From: UBA927 sp964361785
Lineage (GTDB): Bacteria; Patescibacteriota; Microgenomatia; UBA10105; UBA927
Reading direction: 5' to 3'
NCBI GenBank assembly: GCA_964361785.1
Contig: CAYIBX010000009.1
Coordinates: 1-39,809 of the forward strand
DNA: 39,809 nt
Below, piece after piece: positions 31,407-39,716 of this stretch. A program made the translations under genes and the position numbers. Each line of letters opens with the position of its first letter. Position 1 is the stretch's first letter. Under the pieces are notes generated by a model. That model had not been told where the DNA came from and ran no database searches. It saw nothing but the letters and a program-made list of their open reading frames with translations.

Positions 31407-33580
31407 GCAGCGGCTTCTTCTTGTTGGCGTGCTTCCATCGCATAGAAATCATCAGGGTTTTTGATCACCACGTCTCTCGGCTTTGCTCCCTCGCCAGGAC
31501 CGATAATACCAGATTCTTCAAGCTGATCGATGATGCGAGCAGCCCTTGCATATCCTACTGATAACCTTCTTTGTAAAAGAGACGCCGATGCTTTATCGTG
31601 CTGACACACGAGGCGTAATGCATCATCAAACAGTGCATCTCTCCCGTCTCCACCACCAGCACCACCCTTTTTCATCGCAGTCAACGGTTGACTGGTAACT
31701 TCTTCTGTGTACTGCACAGCAACTTGTTTATCTTTAAAAAATTGCACAATCTTATTTACTTCCTTTTCTGAAACAAATGTCCCCTGAATACGCATTGGTT
31801 TTGATTGATCAGGCGGCACATATAACATATCGCCTCTTCCTAATAATTTTTCCGCTCCAGGTGTATCCAAAACGACTCGTGAATCTATCATAGACGACAC
31901 ATTAAATGCTAATCGACTTGGGATATTTGCTTTGATAAGTCCTGTGATGACATCAACACTTGGTCTTTGTGTAGCAAGGACCAAATGAATTCCTGTGGCT
32001 CTGGCCATCTGAGCCAGTCGGCAAATCGTATCTTCTACCTCAACGGGCGCGTACGCCATAAGCTCAGCCAACTCGTCGATAAGAATAACGATAAACGGCA
32101 ACGCCTGAAATCCAGATAATTCGTTAAAACTATCGATGTTTCGTACTCCCACTTCAGCAAATTGCTTATATCGCCTCTCCATCTCCTGTGTCGACCAGCG
32201 AAGCGCTGATAATATTTTGTCTTTCTCAGTTATTACTGGCGTTAATAAATGGGGTATTCCGTTATATCCCACGAGTTCCACTCGCTTTGGATCTACAAGT
32301 ATCAAACGTACTTCTTGTGGCGTAGCACGAAAAAGCAAACTACAAATCCAAGAATTGAGAAGTACTGATTTACCAGATCCTGTTGTGCCAGCTACAAGTA
32401 CATGGGGCATCTTTGCGATATCTGCTACGAGTGGATTGCCAGATACGTCAAGCCCCAACGAGACGGTAAGTCTGCTTTTGGCTTTTTGCATTGAGTCAGA
32501 CTCCAACATTTTCTTGAGGGTCACAAATTCAAGGCCTCTATTGGGTAGTTCTATCCCCACCATATCCTTACCTGGAATCGGCGCTTCTATACGGACTTGT
32601 CCCGTGGGAGCAGCAAGTGCTAACGCTAAATCGTTGGTAAGCGACGAAATTTTAGAAACCTTCGTTCCTAATGCAATTTTTAATGCATACTGCGTCACCG
32701 CAGGGCCAGGGTTTACCTCCACAACTTGCGCTTGTATGCCAAAGCTCCCTAAAGTTTTTTCAATAATATCGACATTACCATGCACATTCCCACGATCAGC
32801 TTTTTCTCCTGGACCATCGGAAAGAAGCGATAATGGCGGATATTCCCATAACTTCATATCTTGTCCTGTATATGCTTGATTAATGGTAAAGCCTGATGAA
32901 GATTTAGTATTCGCGGATGAAATCCCAGTATTTGATTTCGCTACTCCTGTAGAATTTAGGACTGGGGGCTTTACCATAGGCTTTGTATCTTGATCATCTC
33001 GAATTTTAAGTGGCAACTTTTCTTGGGGAAACATGAGCTCTTTGCGCTTAGATTCCGTTCCCTTAGCTTTCCTTCCAATCCAATCAAGTATTCCCTGCAC
33101 CCCATCAAGTATAAAATTCATAACAGTATCTAACGACGCATTTAGTATCACTATCACACCAATAAGTACGACGCCCAAAAATAACAATGTACCACCTTCG
33201 GGAGAGATCGCTACAGCCACTGTATTCCAAAATGCCTGTCCTAAATCACCAGCTTGAGTAAGACCCGAGAATCCAACAAGAAGCATTGCTGCTCCCATAG
33301 GAACATTTTGCTTGGCTAAATCTGACTTAATTTTAAAAAATAATGTCGAAAGGGAAAGTAAAAATATAGGAATGAGAAACATGATCCACCCAAAATGTCG
33401 AAGAAGCGCCTCACGAAGTGGTGAGAGTATGCCACCATCCAAAAAAAATGACAAACTAATAATTCCTGCAAATAACCATAACCAAATAGCTGCTACCGTG
33501 TAAACGGTCTGTTTTTTTAACTTCATTTTCATACCCGTATGGTGATGATATTTTCGTTTTGATTTTAATTTAAATTTCAT
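31403..33580 (-). CDS. ftsK: DNA translocase FtsK/SpoIIIE
   Basis: A 725-residue FtsK. The basic N-terminus is followed by four membrane helices (about 20-155), a linker, the alpha/beta motor (VVEVNPGPAVTQYALKI and onwards), Walker A GTTGSGKSVL near residue 395, Walker B FIVILIDELAELM, and LATQRPSVDVITGLIKANIP. A C-terminal gamma winged-helix domain (about 640-715, LRLVCQHDKASASLLQRRLS) would read the KOPS-type polarity sequences. The protein pumps chromosome ends through the septum at division. GGGGAGG precedes the ATG. The RodZ-like gene overlaps its end. Confidence 0.97.
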   Translation of the reverse strand: MKFKLKSKRKYHHHTGMKMKLKKQTVYTVAAIWLWLFAGIISLSFFLDGGILSPLREALLRHFGWIMFLIPIFLLSLSTLFFKIKSDLAKQNVPMGAAMLLVGFSGLTQAGDLGQAFWNTVAVAISPEGGTLLFLGVVLIGVIVILNASLDTVMNFILDGVQGILDWIGRKAKGTESKRKELMFPQEKLPLKIRDDQDTKPMVKPPVLNSTGVAKSNTGISSANTKSSSGFTINQAYTGQDMKLWEYPPLSLLSDGPGEKADRGNVHGNVDIIEKTLGSFGIQAQVVEVNPGPAVTQYALKIALGTKVSKISSLTNDLALALAAPTGQVRIEAPIPGKDMVGIELPNRGLEFVTLKKMLESDSMQKAKSRLTVSLGLDVSGNPLVADIAKMPHVLVAGTTGSGKSVLLNSWICSLLFRATPQEVRLILVDPKRVELVGYNGIPHLLTPVITEKDKILSALRWSTQEMERRYKQFAEVGVRNIDSFNELSGFQALPFIVILIDELAELMAYAPVEVEDTICRLAQMARATGIHLVLATQRPSVDVITGLIKANIPSRLAFNVSSMIDSRVVLDTPGAEKLLGRGDMLYVPPDQSKPMRIQGTFVSEKEVNKIVQFFKDKQVAVQYTEEVTSQPLTAMKKGGAGGGDGRDALFDDALRLVCQHDKASASLLQRRLSVGYARAARIIDQLEESGIIGPGEGAKPRDVVIKNPDDFYAMEARQQEEAAA

Positions 33581-33636
33581 ACGCCTCCCCTCTTATTATC
33601 CTATAGTATAGTATTCCACAATGCAACTTTTTAGTC

Positions 33637-35406
33637 TTATATCTCTTGTATCACAGAAACAGTAAGCGGACTCCTCCCTGTTTCTTTAAGAAGAAATGTT
33701 GCCAGTCGTTCTTCAACAATCTTACGAAGTTGTTGCCAATCCACTCGTTTCACATGACTTCGTCTTACCGCTTCCGCTATTATTTGAGTCGCTTTTGAAA
33801 GAAGCACCCCTGACTGCCTTACGTATACAAACCCTCTGGTAACAAGCTGCGGTTTCCCAGCTAATACGCCACTTCCCTTATCAACGGGTATCACAACGAC
33901 GACGATTCCCTCATGTGCAATAACTTGTCTATCTTTTAATACTATCTCCCCTACATCTCCTATCCCTAATCCATCAATCATCACTTCTTGTAATTGTATC
34001 GTTTCTACCACGCGTGGTCTTTGCCCTTCTTTAAACTCGAGGATTTGTCCAATCTCAGGGATAAGGACATCTTTTTTTTCAAACCCAATATCTTCAGCCA
34101 ATCGACGATATTGCATCACGTGTTTATACGTGCCTCCTATAGGCATGACATACTGCGGGCCTAAGGCGGAAAGAAGAAGCATCATGTCCCCACTACTGCC
34201 ATGTCCTGATACATGCAAATCTTCCATGATGTCGCTATACGACACACGACTCCCGTGCCGATAAATCTCATCGATCATGCCATTCACATCGTTTTCACGT
34301 CCCGGAATTGGGTCAGCTGAAATGATGACGGTATCTTGCTCTCCAATACTGACAAATTTATGCGTATCTTTGGCGATACGCATCAGTGCTGATTCCTGTT
34401 GGCCTTGAGCACCTGCCACAATCAAAAACTGTTTATTTGCAGGAATTTTCTTTAAATCCCTATCAAGGACCACCATATCTCGAGGAAATTTCATGTACCC
34501 AAGTTTGACGGATGCCTCCACGTTTTTATCAATACTTCGCCCAAGAAGCGCTATTTTTCTGCCATGCGCAAGTGCTATATCAATTGCCAGTTGAATGCGA
34601 GAAATATTACTAGACTGTGTCGTGAATAATACCTTACCCTTACCCAGTACCAATTCTTTTTCAATCGTCTCGCCGATCACTTGTTCCGATGGGGTAAATC
34701 CTGCTCGTTCACTGCCTAAACTATCACTTAAAAGACAGAGTATTCCTTTTTTACCCGCTGCATTTATTTTATCTATCTCTGAGGGTTTATCGTCAAGAGG
34801 CGTCATGTCAAATTTAAAATCTGACCCATGATAAAATGTACCAACGGGCGTCTCTATGACGATATGGGATGTATCAGGCACTGAGTGTGTCACGCGGATA
34901 AAAGATAAACGGAATGGTCCAATCTGCAAAATTTTATCAAATGTGACTGGTTGCACGCGCTCTTTTATATCTGTTTCTTCCAATTTTAAATTGGCAAAGG
35001 CCGCTGCTAATTGTGGCGCCCACATCGGAACCTTTCCCTGCCCGCCATCCCTGCGGTCAGGCGCTGGCAGGCGGGCTAGTTTCGGATATAGATATCGTAT
35101 GCCCCCGATATGATCATCATGCCCATGAGTAAAGACAAGCCCTCGAATAAACTGTTTTTTGTCTTCCAAATATCGTATGTCTGGAATAATAAGGTCTACC
35201 CCAAACATCTCAGCCGACGGAAACCCTATACCACAATCGATAATCAGAATATCTTTCAGTTTCCCATCATACCGATACTCATACACATACATGTTTTTGG
35301 TGACATTCCCTGTCCCACCTAAAGGGATCACGCGTACGCTTTCTTTCCCGCTCACAGGTTCTCCACGAGCCTCAAAAATATTTTTAAAATGAATTTTATA
35401 TGCCAT
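33637..35406 (-). CDS. rnj: Ribonuclease J
   Basis: A 589-residue RNase J, a metallo-beta-lactamase/beta-CASP enzyme with endo- and 5'-3' exonuclease activity in mRNA decay and rRNA maturation. The metal motif THGHDDHIGG lies at residues 93-102. Other segments are THSVPDTSHIVIETPVGTFY, GSDFKFD, FTTQSSNISR, HVSGHGSSGDMMLL and MPIGGTYKH. Residues 111-124, just after the metal motif, form an extra Arg/Asp/Gly/Pro-rich loop encoded by a GC-rich palindromic stretch. The protein is otherwise of normal length. It lies between the Lon-like and ftsK genes, with pnp just upstream, which makes this an RNA-decay neighbourhood. Confidence 0.95.
   Translation of the reverse strand: MAYKIHFKNIFEARGEPVSGKESVRVIPLGGTGNVTKNMYVYEYRYDGKLKDILIIDCGIGFPSAEMFGVDLIIPDIRYLEDKKQFIRGLVFTHGHDDHIGGIRYLYPKLARLPAPDRRDGGQGKVPMWAPQLAAAFANLKLEETDIKERVQPVTFDKILQIGPFRLSFIRVTHSVPDTSHIVIETPVGTFYHGSDFKFDMTPLDDKPSEIDKINAAGKKGILCLLSDSLGSERAGFTPSEQVIGETIEKELVLGKGKVLFTTQSSNISRIQLAIDIALAHGRKIALLGRSIDKNVEASVKLGYMKFPRDMVVLDRDLKKIPANKQFLIVAGAQGQQESALMRIAKDTHKFVSIGEQDTVIISADPIPGRENDVNGMIDEIYRHGSRVSYSDIMEDLHVSGHGSSGDMMLLLSALGPQYVMPIGGTYKHVMQYRRLAEDIGFEKKDVLIPEIGQILEFKEGQRPRVVETIQLQEVMIDGLGIGDVGEIVLKDRQVIAHEGIVVVVIPVDKGSGVLAGKPQLVTRGFVYVRQSGVLLSKATQIIAEAVRRSHVKRVDWQQLRKIVEERLATFLLKETGRSPLTVSVIQEI
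35036..35075. repeat. GC-rich palindromic segment inside rnj
   Basis: About 40 bp of roughly 75% GC inside an otherwise AT-richer gene. CCCGCC (35041-35046) pairs with GGCGGG (35070-35075), and CCTG/CAGG around CGGT (35050-35061) forms an inner stem. It encodes part of LARLPAPDRRDGGQG, a loop not found at this site in the RNase J sequences I know, and keeps the frame. It looks like an inserted palindromic element. Confidence 0.6.
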
Positions 35407-35425
35407 AATTATTTATTCTCTATCT

Positions 35426-36511
35426 TTAATACGCCTCTATATATTCCTTAATGGTGGACTCATCCACTCGATACGAATTTCCTTTGCGCTCTACAATTTT
35501 GAGAGCGACTTTGCGACAAACCGAATTTAAGGTCCGCTCAATACTGCGAATTCCTGCATCGTACCCTAACGGCCGCACGAGCTTGGCCCAAATTGCATCA
35601 TCGACCGTTAAATTTTCAGCGGTTAATCCTGACTCGCGCATAAGGGCAGGCAGCACGTAGTCTTTTGCAATTTTAATTTTCTCCACATCCGTATAGGATG
35701 GCATTTGAATTGGCTCCAAACGATCAAGTACTGCAGTTGCTATATTGGTCGTGTTATTGGCTGTCGCGACAAAAAGGACTTCGGACAAATCAAACGGGTA
35801 ATCGATATAATGATCGACAAACGCGCTGTTTTGTTCTGGGTCCAACAGCTCTACAAGTACTCCCATAATATCGCCACGTGCTCCTTCTGCCACACGATCT
35901 ATTTCATCAAGTAAAATCACAGGATTTTTTGTCCCCGCATGGCGCATGCCTTTTAAAATAAGTCCAATTTCAGCATCAGGTCTGACGCGTGATTGGCCAC
36001 GAAGCTCGAGCCCATCAGACATGCCTCCAAATGGGATACGAACAAATTGCCTGCCCATTGCTTGTGCTATCGATTTAGCTAACGTCGTTTTTCCTGTACC
36101 AACTAAGCCTACCAGACAAAGAATAGGAGCACGTCGTGCCAAAAATCCATGAGACAAATGTGCTTCATTACTTTGTGCTTCTTTTTGCCATCGATCTTGA
36201 TTTAATTTAATAACAGCCAAATACTCCATAATTCGCTGCTTTACTGGTTCCAACCCGTAATGATGTTCATGCAGTATTTGTCGTGCTTTATCCAGATCAA
36301 GCTGATCTATCGATCGTTTTTCCCATGGAAGATTTAAAATCCACTCGGTATACCGAAGCATTTGTTCGATGTGAACGCGTGCAGAAATATCGTGCTCTAA
36401 TCGTTCTATTTCCTCAAAATTGGCAAGCACTCTCGCCTCTAAATCAGGAGGGACATGCGCATTGGTTACTTGTTTACGAAGTGCACTCACTTCATCCAGA
36501 AGCTTTGACAT
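35426..36511 (-). CDS. Lon-like AAA+ ATPase lacking the protease domain
   Basis: A 361-residue protein equal to the central part of Lon. The N-terminal coiled-coil helices (ERLEHDISARVHIEQMLRYT, LNLPWEK, EHHYGLEPVKQRIMEYLAV) are followed by the AAA+ module: Walker A GLVGTGKT (135-142), GGMSDGLELRGQ, Walker B VILLDEID (198-205), LLDPEQNSAFVDHYIDYPFD, sensor 1 ATANN and a sensor-2 helix AGIRSIERTL. It ends at YIEAY, exactly where Lon passes into its Ser-Lys protease domain, which is absent; the LAN substrate domain is absent too. It could act as an unfoldase or adaptor rather than a protease. It lies between pnp and rnj. Confidence 0.88.
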   Translation of the reverse strand: MSKLLDEVSALRKQVTNAHVPPDLEARVLANFEEIERLEHDISARVHIEQMLRYTEWILNLPWEKRSIDQLDLDKARQILHEHHYGLEPVKQRIMEYLAVIKLNQDRWQKEAQSNEAHLSHGFLARRAPILCLVGLVGTGKTTLAKSIAQAMGRQFVRIPFGGMSDGLELRGQSRVRPDAEIGLILKGMRHAGTKNPVILLDEIDRVAEGARGDIMGVLVELLDPEQNSAFVDHYIDYPFDLSEVLFVATANNTTNIATAVLDRLEPIQMPSYTDVEKIKIAKDYVLPALMRESGLTAENLTVDDAIWAKLVRPLGYDAGIRSIERTLNSVCRKVALKIVERKGNSYRVDESTIKEYIEAY

Positions 36512-36547
36512 AGAACCATCATAACAAATTCATGACGGGAAATCCTT

Positions 36548-38740
36548 TTAGAATCTTCTCGGTCCGCGACTAAATCCGCCGCTTCGACCGCCGCGATCGC
36601 CACCATCGCGTCGTGGACCTCTATCCGTTGGACGAGAATCAGGCTTGGCCTTGGCATCTTCTCCAAAAAGCATGGAGAGATTGATTCTACGCTGATCATC
36701 CATTTCTTGTACACGCACTTTGACTTTGTCCCCAACTTTTACAATTTCATTCGGGTCGCTGACAAATCCGGCACTCATTTGTGATACATGGACCATGCCT
36801 TCTTTCCCAGGAAGTATTTCGACAAACGCGCCGAAATTAAGAATACGTGTGACTGTTCCCTCATACTCTTCACCAGCTACAACGTCTTGTGTCAATCCTT
36901 TTACCCACGTGACCGCGCGGTCTACACCCTCTTGTAACACCCCAGAGATAAAGACTGATCCATCATCGTTGACATCAACGATTGCCCCTGTTGCAGCGAT
37001 GATACTTTTGATCATCTTGCCGCCTGGACCTATCACGTCGCCAATGCGCTCAACCGGAATCTTGACTATCTGCACTTTTGGTGCATATTGAGAGAGCTTT
37101 GGTCTAGGTGCATCAATGACCTTGGCAATTTTCTCGAGTATCATATAGCGCGCGATCTTTGCTCGCTCAAGCGTCTCATCGATGATGGCATCGGTAATAC
37201 CATCAATCTTCATATCAAGTTGTATGGCGGTAATACCCGTTTTTGTACCCGCTACTTTAAAGTCCATATCGCCAGAGAAATCCTCAATGCCTAATATGTC
37301 AGTTAAAAGCGTAAATGAATCTTTTTCTGACATAAGTCCGATAGAAATTCCTGCCACAGGCGCTTTTATCGGCACACCAGCATCCATAAGCGCTAATGTC
37401 GATCCACAGGTAGATGCCATAGAAGTAGAACCATTACTACTCATAATTTCTGACACCAAACGAATCGTGTATGGAAATACATCTTCGGCAGGGATGACGG
37501 CCAAAAGTGCTCGTTCAGCCAAAGCTCCGTGTCCGATTTCGCGTCGCGACGGAGTACCTACGCGACCCGTCTCACCCACAGAATAGGGAGGCATACTGTA
37601 GTGATGGATGTATCGTCTGGTTTCCTCGCCAGTCGGACTTTCTATAAGTTGCGCTAAGCTTGGAGCACCCAACGTTGCAATTGTTAAGGCTTGTGTTTGT
37701 CCCCGTTTGAACATCGCACTCCCATGAGTTCTGGTGAGAATTCCAAGCTCAATTTCAATTGGACGCACTTCATCCAATTTTCGACCATCAAAGCGCTTCC
37801 CGTGTTTGATGACATTTTCTCGCACCTGCTTTTTAAACAACGCGTCAAGTGCCGCTTCTATATCTTTGACAGAATAAAGAGCCTCATACGCTTCTGCGAT
37901 GATTTTAGCTAAGTTGCCCACTTCTTCACCACCAAATTCTTTTTCTGCTTTCTTGGCAAACGCTGCATCCATTTCTTTTTTGTAATCCGTTTCTATTTTG
38001 TGCTTTAACTCATCAGCTTGGGATACTTCAGGCAACACAAATTTTGGTTTGCCTACTTCTTTCACCAATTCTTCAATAAGCGCTATGATTTCTGCATTTG
38101 CTTTTTTGGCCTCGACGACAGCCTGTGACACAATAGCTTCCGGTGTCTCACAAAATCCACCCTCGAGCATGACGACTTTGTCTTTATTGGAAGACACAAT
38201 GAAATCAAATTCACTAAGCGTTTGTTGCGTGGTTGTTGGATTGACGATAAGTCCTTCTCCACCCCCTTGTGGCACATATCCTACTCGCACTCCCGCGATA
38301 GGTCCATTCCATGGAATAGGTGAAATAGCAATGGCTGCCGAAACAGCGACAAGTGCTAATACATCTGCGTCATTTTCTCCATCAACGGACAGCACGGTAA
38401 TAATCACCTGCACATCTTTTTTAAATGCTTTCGGAAAAAGCGGTCGAATTGATCGGTCTATGACGCGCCCGGCCAATACTGCATCGTCGGTTGGTCTTCC
38501 TTCTCGTTTGACCCATCGTGATCCTTTAATCCTTCCGCCTGCATACAATCGTTCGACATACTCAACACTTAATGGAAAATAATCAAGTGCCGTTTCTTTA
38601 CTTGATGCTGTTACGGTTGCTAATACCTGTGTCTCGCCATACGTGGCCATCACGGCGGCGGATGCTTGTTCGGCAAATCTGCCCACTTCAAGTGTCAACT
38701 TTTTTCCAGCAATCTCTCGAGATTTTGTTACTATCTTCAT
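36548..38740 (-). CDS. pnp: Polyribonucleotide nucleotidyltransferase (PNPase)
   Basis: A 730-residue PNPase, the phosphorolytic 3'-5' exonuclease of mRNA decay. It has two RNase PH domains (the second with DILGIEDFSGDMDFKVAGTK containing the catalytic Asp pair), a helical linker, a KH domain with GPGGKMIKSI and an S1 domain (EYEGTVTRILNFGAFVEILP). The C-terminal tail is Arg/Gly/Asp-rich and ends SRGPRRF, probably for RNA binding. The gene follows rpsO, the common bacterial order, and its leader contains a hairpin. No S-adenosyl or other fusion is seen. Confidence 0.97.
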   Translation of the reverse strand: MKIVTKSREIAGKKLTLEVGRFAEQASAAVMATYGETQVLATVTASSKETALDYFPLSVEYVERLYAGGRIKGSRWVKREGRPTDDAVLAGRVIDRSIRPLFPKAFKKDVQVIITVLSVDGENDADVLALVAVSAAIAISPIPWNGPIAGVRVGYVPQGGGEGLIVNPTTTQQTLSEFDFIVSSNKDKVVMLEGGFCETPEAIVSQAVVEAKKANAEIIALIEELVKEVGKPKFVLPEVSQADELKHKIETDYKKEMDAAFAKKAEKEFGGEEVGNLAKIIAEAYEALYSVKDIEAALDALFKKQVRENVIKHGKRFDGRKLDEVRPIEIELGILTRTHGSAMFKRGQTQALTIATLGAPSLAQLIESPTGEETRRYIHHYSMPPYSVGETGRVGTPSRREIGHGALAERALLAVIPAEDVFPYTIRLVSEIMSSNGSTSMASTCGSTLALMDAGVPIKAPVAGISIGLMSEKDSFTLLTDILGIEDFSGDMDFKVAGTKTGITAIQLDMKIDGITDAIIDETLERAKIARYMILEKIAKVIDAPRPKLSQYAPKVQIVKIPVERIGDVIGPGGKMIKSIIAATGAIVDVNDDGSVFISGVLQEGVDRAVTWVKGLTQDVVAGEEYEGTVTRILNFGAFVEILPGKEGMVHVSQMSAGFVSDPNEIVKVGDKVKVRVQEMDDQRRINLSMLFGEDAKAKPDSRPTDRGPRRDGGDRGGRSGGFSRGPRRF

Positions 38741-38767
38741 ACTATTTCTGTGTATAAAATTAAAAAT

Positions 38768-38785
38768 GGAAGGTATATACCTCCC
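38768..38785 (-). terminator. Hairpin with U-tract between rpsO and pnp
   Basis: On the minus strand GGGAGGT and ACCTTCC form a stem with one mismatch around the palindromic core GGTATATACC, followed by ATTTTTAATTTT. It lies 28 bp before the pnp start codon. It can act as an attenuator or an RNA-processing site; in E. coli a leader hairpin in the same place is cleaved by RNase III and used for pnp autoregulation. Confidence 0.45.
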
Positions 38786-38835
38786 ACCCTATCCTCCACC
38801 CCCGCGTGACTATGTTCCCTAAGTTTCGCAGTATG

Positions 38836-39240
38836 TTAACTTAAGCCTAATTTGACTTTAATACCTTTATATCGTTTTGCGTCTTTTTTTTCTAGATAAT
38901 TTAACAGTCTTCGTCGTTTACTCACGATTCCCAATAACCCTCGTCGAGAATGATTATCATGATTATTCGTTTTTAAATGATCAACGAGCTTTGCAATCCT
39001 TTTGGTAAGAAGTGCTACCTGCACCTCCGGACTACCCGTGTCTCCGGGGGCTACCGCAAATTGCAATATAACTTCCTGTTTTTCTGGAGAGGGAACTACT
39101 GCTTCTTCTGTCTTTTTTGCTTTTGCAGCTTTTAAAGTTTTAACAGTTTTTACTGCTTTAACAACTTTTTCCGCCTTCTTAGGTGCAGCCACTTTTGCAA
39201 CGACTTTTTTCTCTACTTTTGCTTTGGTTGTTTTAGCCAT
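38836..39240 (-). CDS. rpsO: 30S ribosomal protein uS15 with a Lys/Ala-rich N-terminal extension
   Basis: A 134-residue uS15, against about 89 in most bacteria. Residues from about 52 onwards are the normal domain: FAVAPGDTGSPEVQVALLTK, HDNHSRRGLLGIVSKRRRLL and LGLS at the end, which bind the central domain of 16S rRNA. The first 45 or so residues are a low-complexity Lys/Ala/Val/Thr tail (KVEKKVVAKVAAPKKAEKVV), probably disordered and RNA-binding. The ATG at 39238-39240 lies about 40 nt after the expected transcription start. It is followed by pnp. Confidence 0.96.
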   Translation of the reverse strand: MAKTTKAKVEKKVVAKVAAPKKAEKVVKAVKTVKTLKAAKAKKTEEAVVPSPEKQEVILQFAVAPGDTGSPEVQVALLTKRIAKLVDHLKTNNHDNHSRRGLLGIVSKRRRLLNYLEKKDAKRYKGIKVKLGLS

Positions 39241-39285
39241 ACATTCTATTCAAATTGAGCTCAACGCTCGTTTCCCAATTCACGT

Positions 39286-39314
39286 ATTATACCGGATTCC
39301 CGAAGTCTTTACAA
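39286..39314 (-). promoter_or_regulatory. Sigma-70-type promoter of rpsO-pnp
   Basis: On the minus strand TTGTAA (39309-39314) and a perfect TATAAT (39286-39291) are 17 bp apart. Transcription would start near 39279, about 40 nt before the rpsO ATG. Good hexamers, ideal spacing and a fitting position. Confidence 0.75.
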
Positions 39315-39347
39315 GAGCACGAAGGGTGCACCTACCACAAAATGAGC

Positions 39348-39716
39348 CTACCAACCAATAACTGTAATTCTACGTCTTGGAAGTGCCGTGGCGTTTTCGA
39401 TATTAAATCCTGTTGAAGGCTGCAGCGTAATACCTTTTACACCACGAAAGGTTCTCAACTTCACAAATGAAAACTCTTCCCCTCCACCAACTCTACACAC
39501 TTCAACAGCTGGTAATCTTAGCATTGAATCTTTAGCTCGTTCCATTACAAATACTGAGCCACCTGGGGGGGCCATAGCGTGTGAAAAATTACTCACAACT
39601 CTCACCCACTGATTTGTGGGCCTACCTTTTATTAGCACGTTATAATCAACAGAGTCATGACGGAAATCTTGACCAAGATCACAAATCTCAACACCTTTAT
39701 GTTTAATACTCATCAT
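39348..39716 (-). CDS. Protein of unknown function (122 residues)
   Basis: No family recognised. Two tandem ATG codons (39714-39716 and 39711-39713) give MMSIKHKGVEICDLGQDF. The predicted product is soluble, beta-rich and basic, with VDYNVLIKGRPTNQWVRVVS, HAMAPPGGSVFVMERAKDS and a C-terminal PRRRITVIGW. It lies upstream of the rpsO promoter on the same strand. No SD is obvious. The last 93 bp of the window hold no feature I can support. Confidence 0.5.
   Translation of the reverse strand: MMSIKHKGVEICDLGQDFRHDSVDYNVLIKGRPTNQWVRVVSNFSHAMAPPGGSVFVMERAKDSMLRLPAVEVCRVGGGEEFSFVKLRTFRGVKGITLQPSTGFNIENATALPRRRITVIGW

Noticed and set aside
32136..32879. Long open frame (247 codons) antisense to ftsK
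   Set aside because: It lies wholly within ftsK on the other strand, has no domain signature and a Ser/Pro/Thr-rich composition typical of a shadow frame.
37998..38582. Long open frame (194 codons) antisense to pnp
   Set aside because: Fully inside pnp, composition typical of a shadow frame (Ser/Thr/Pro-rich), and no SD or promoter.
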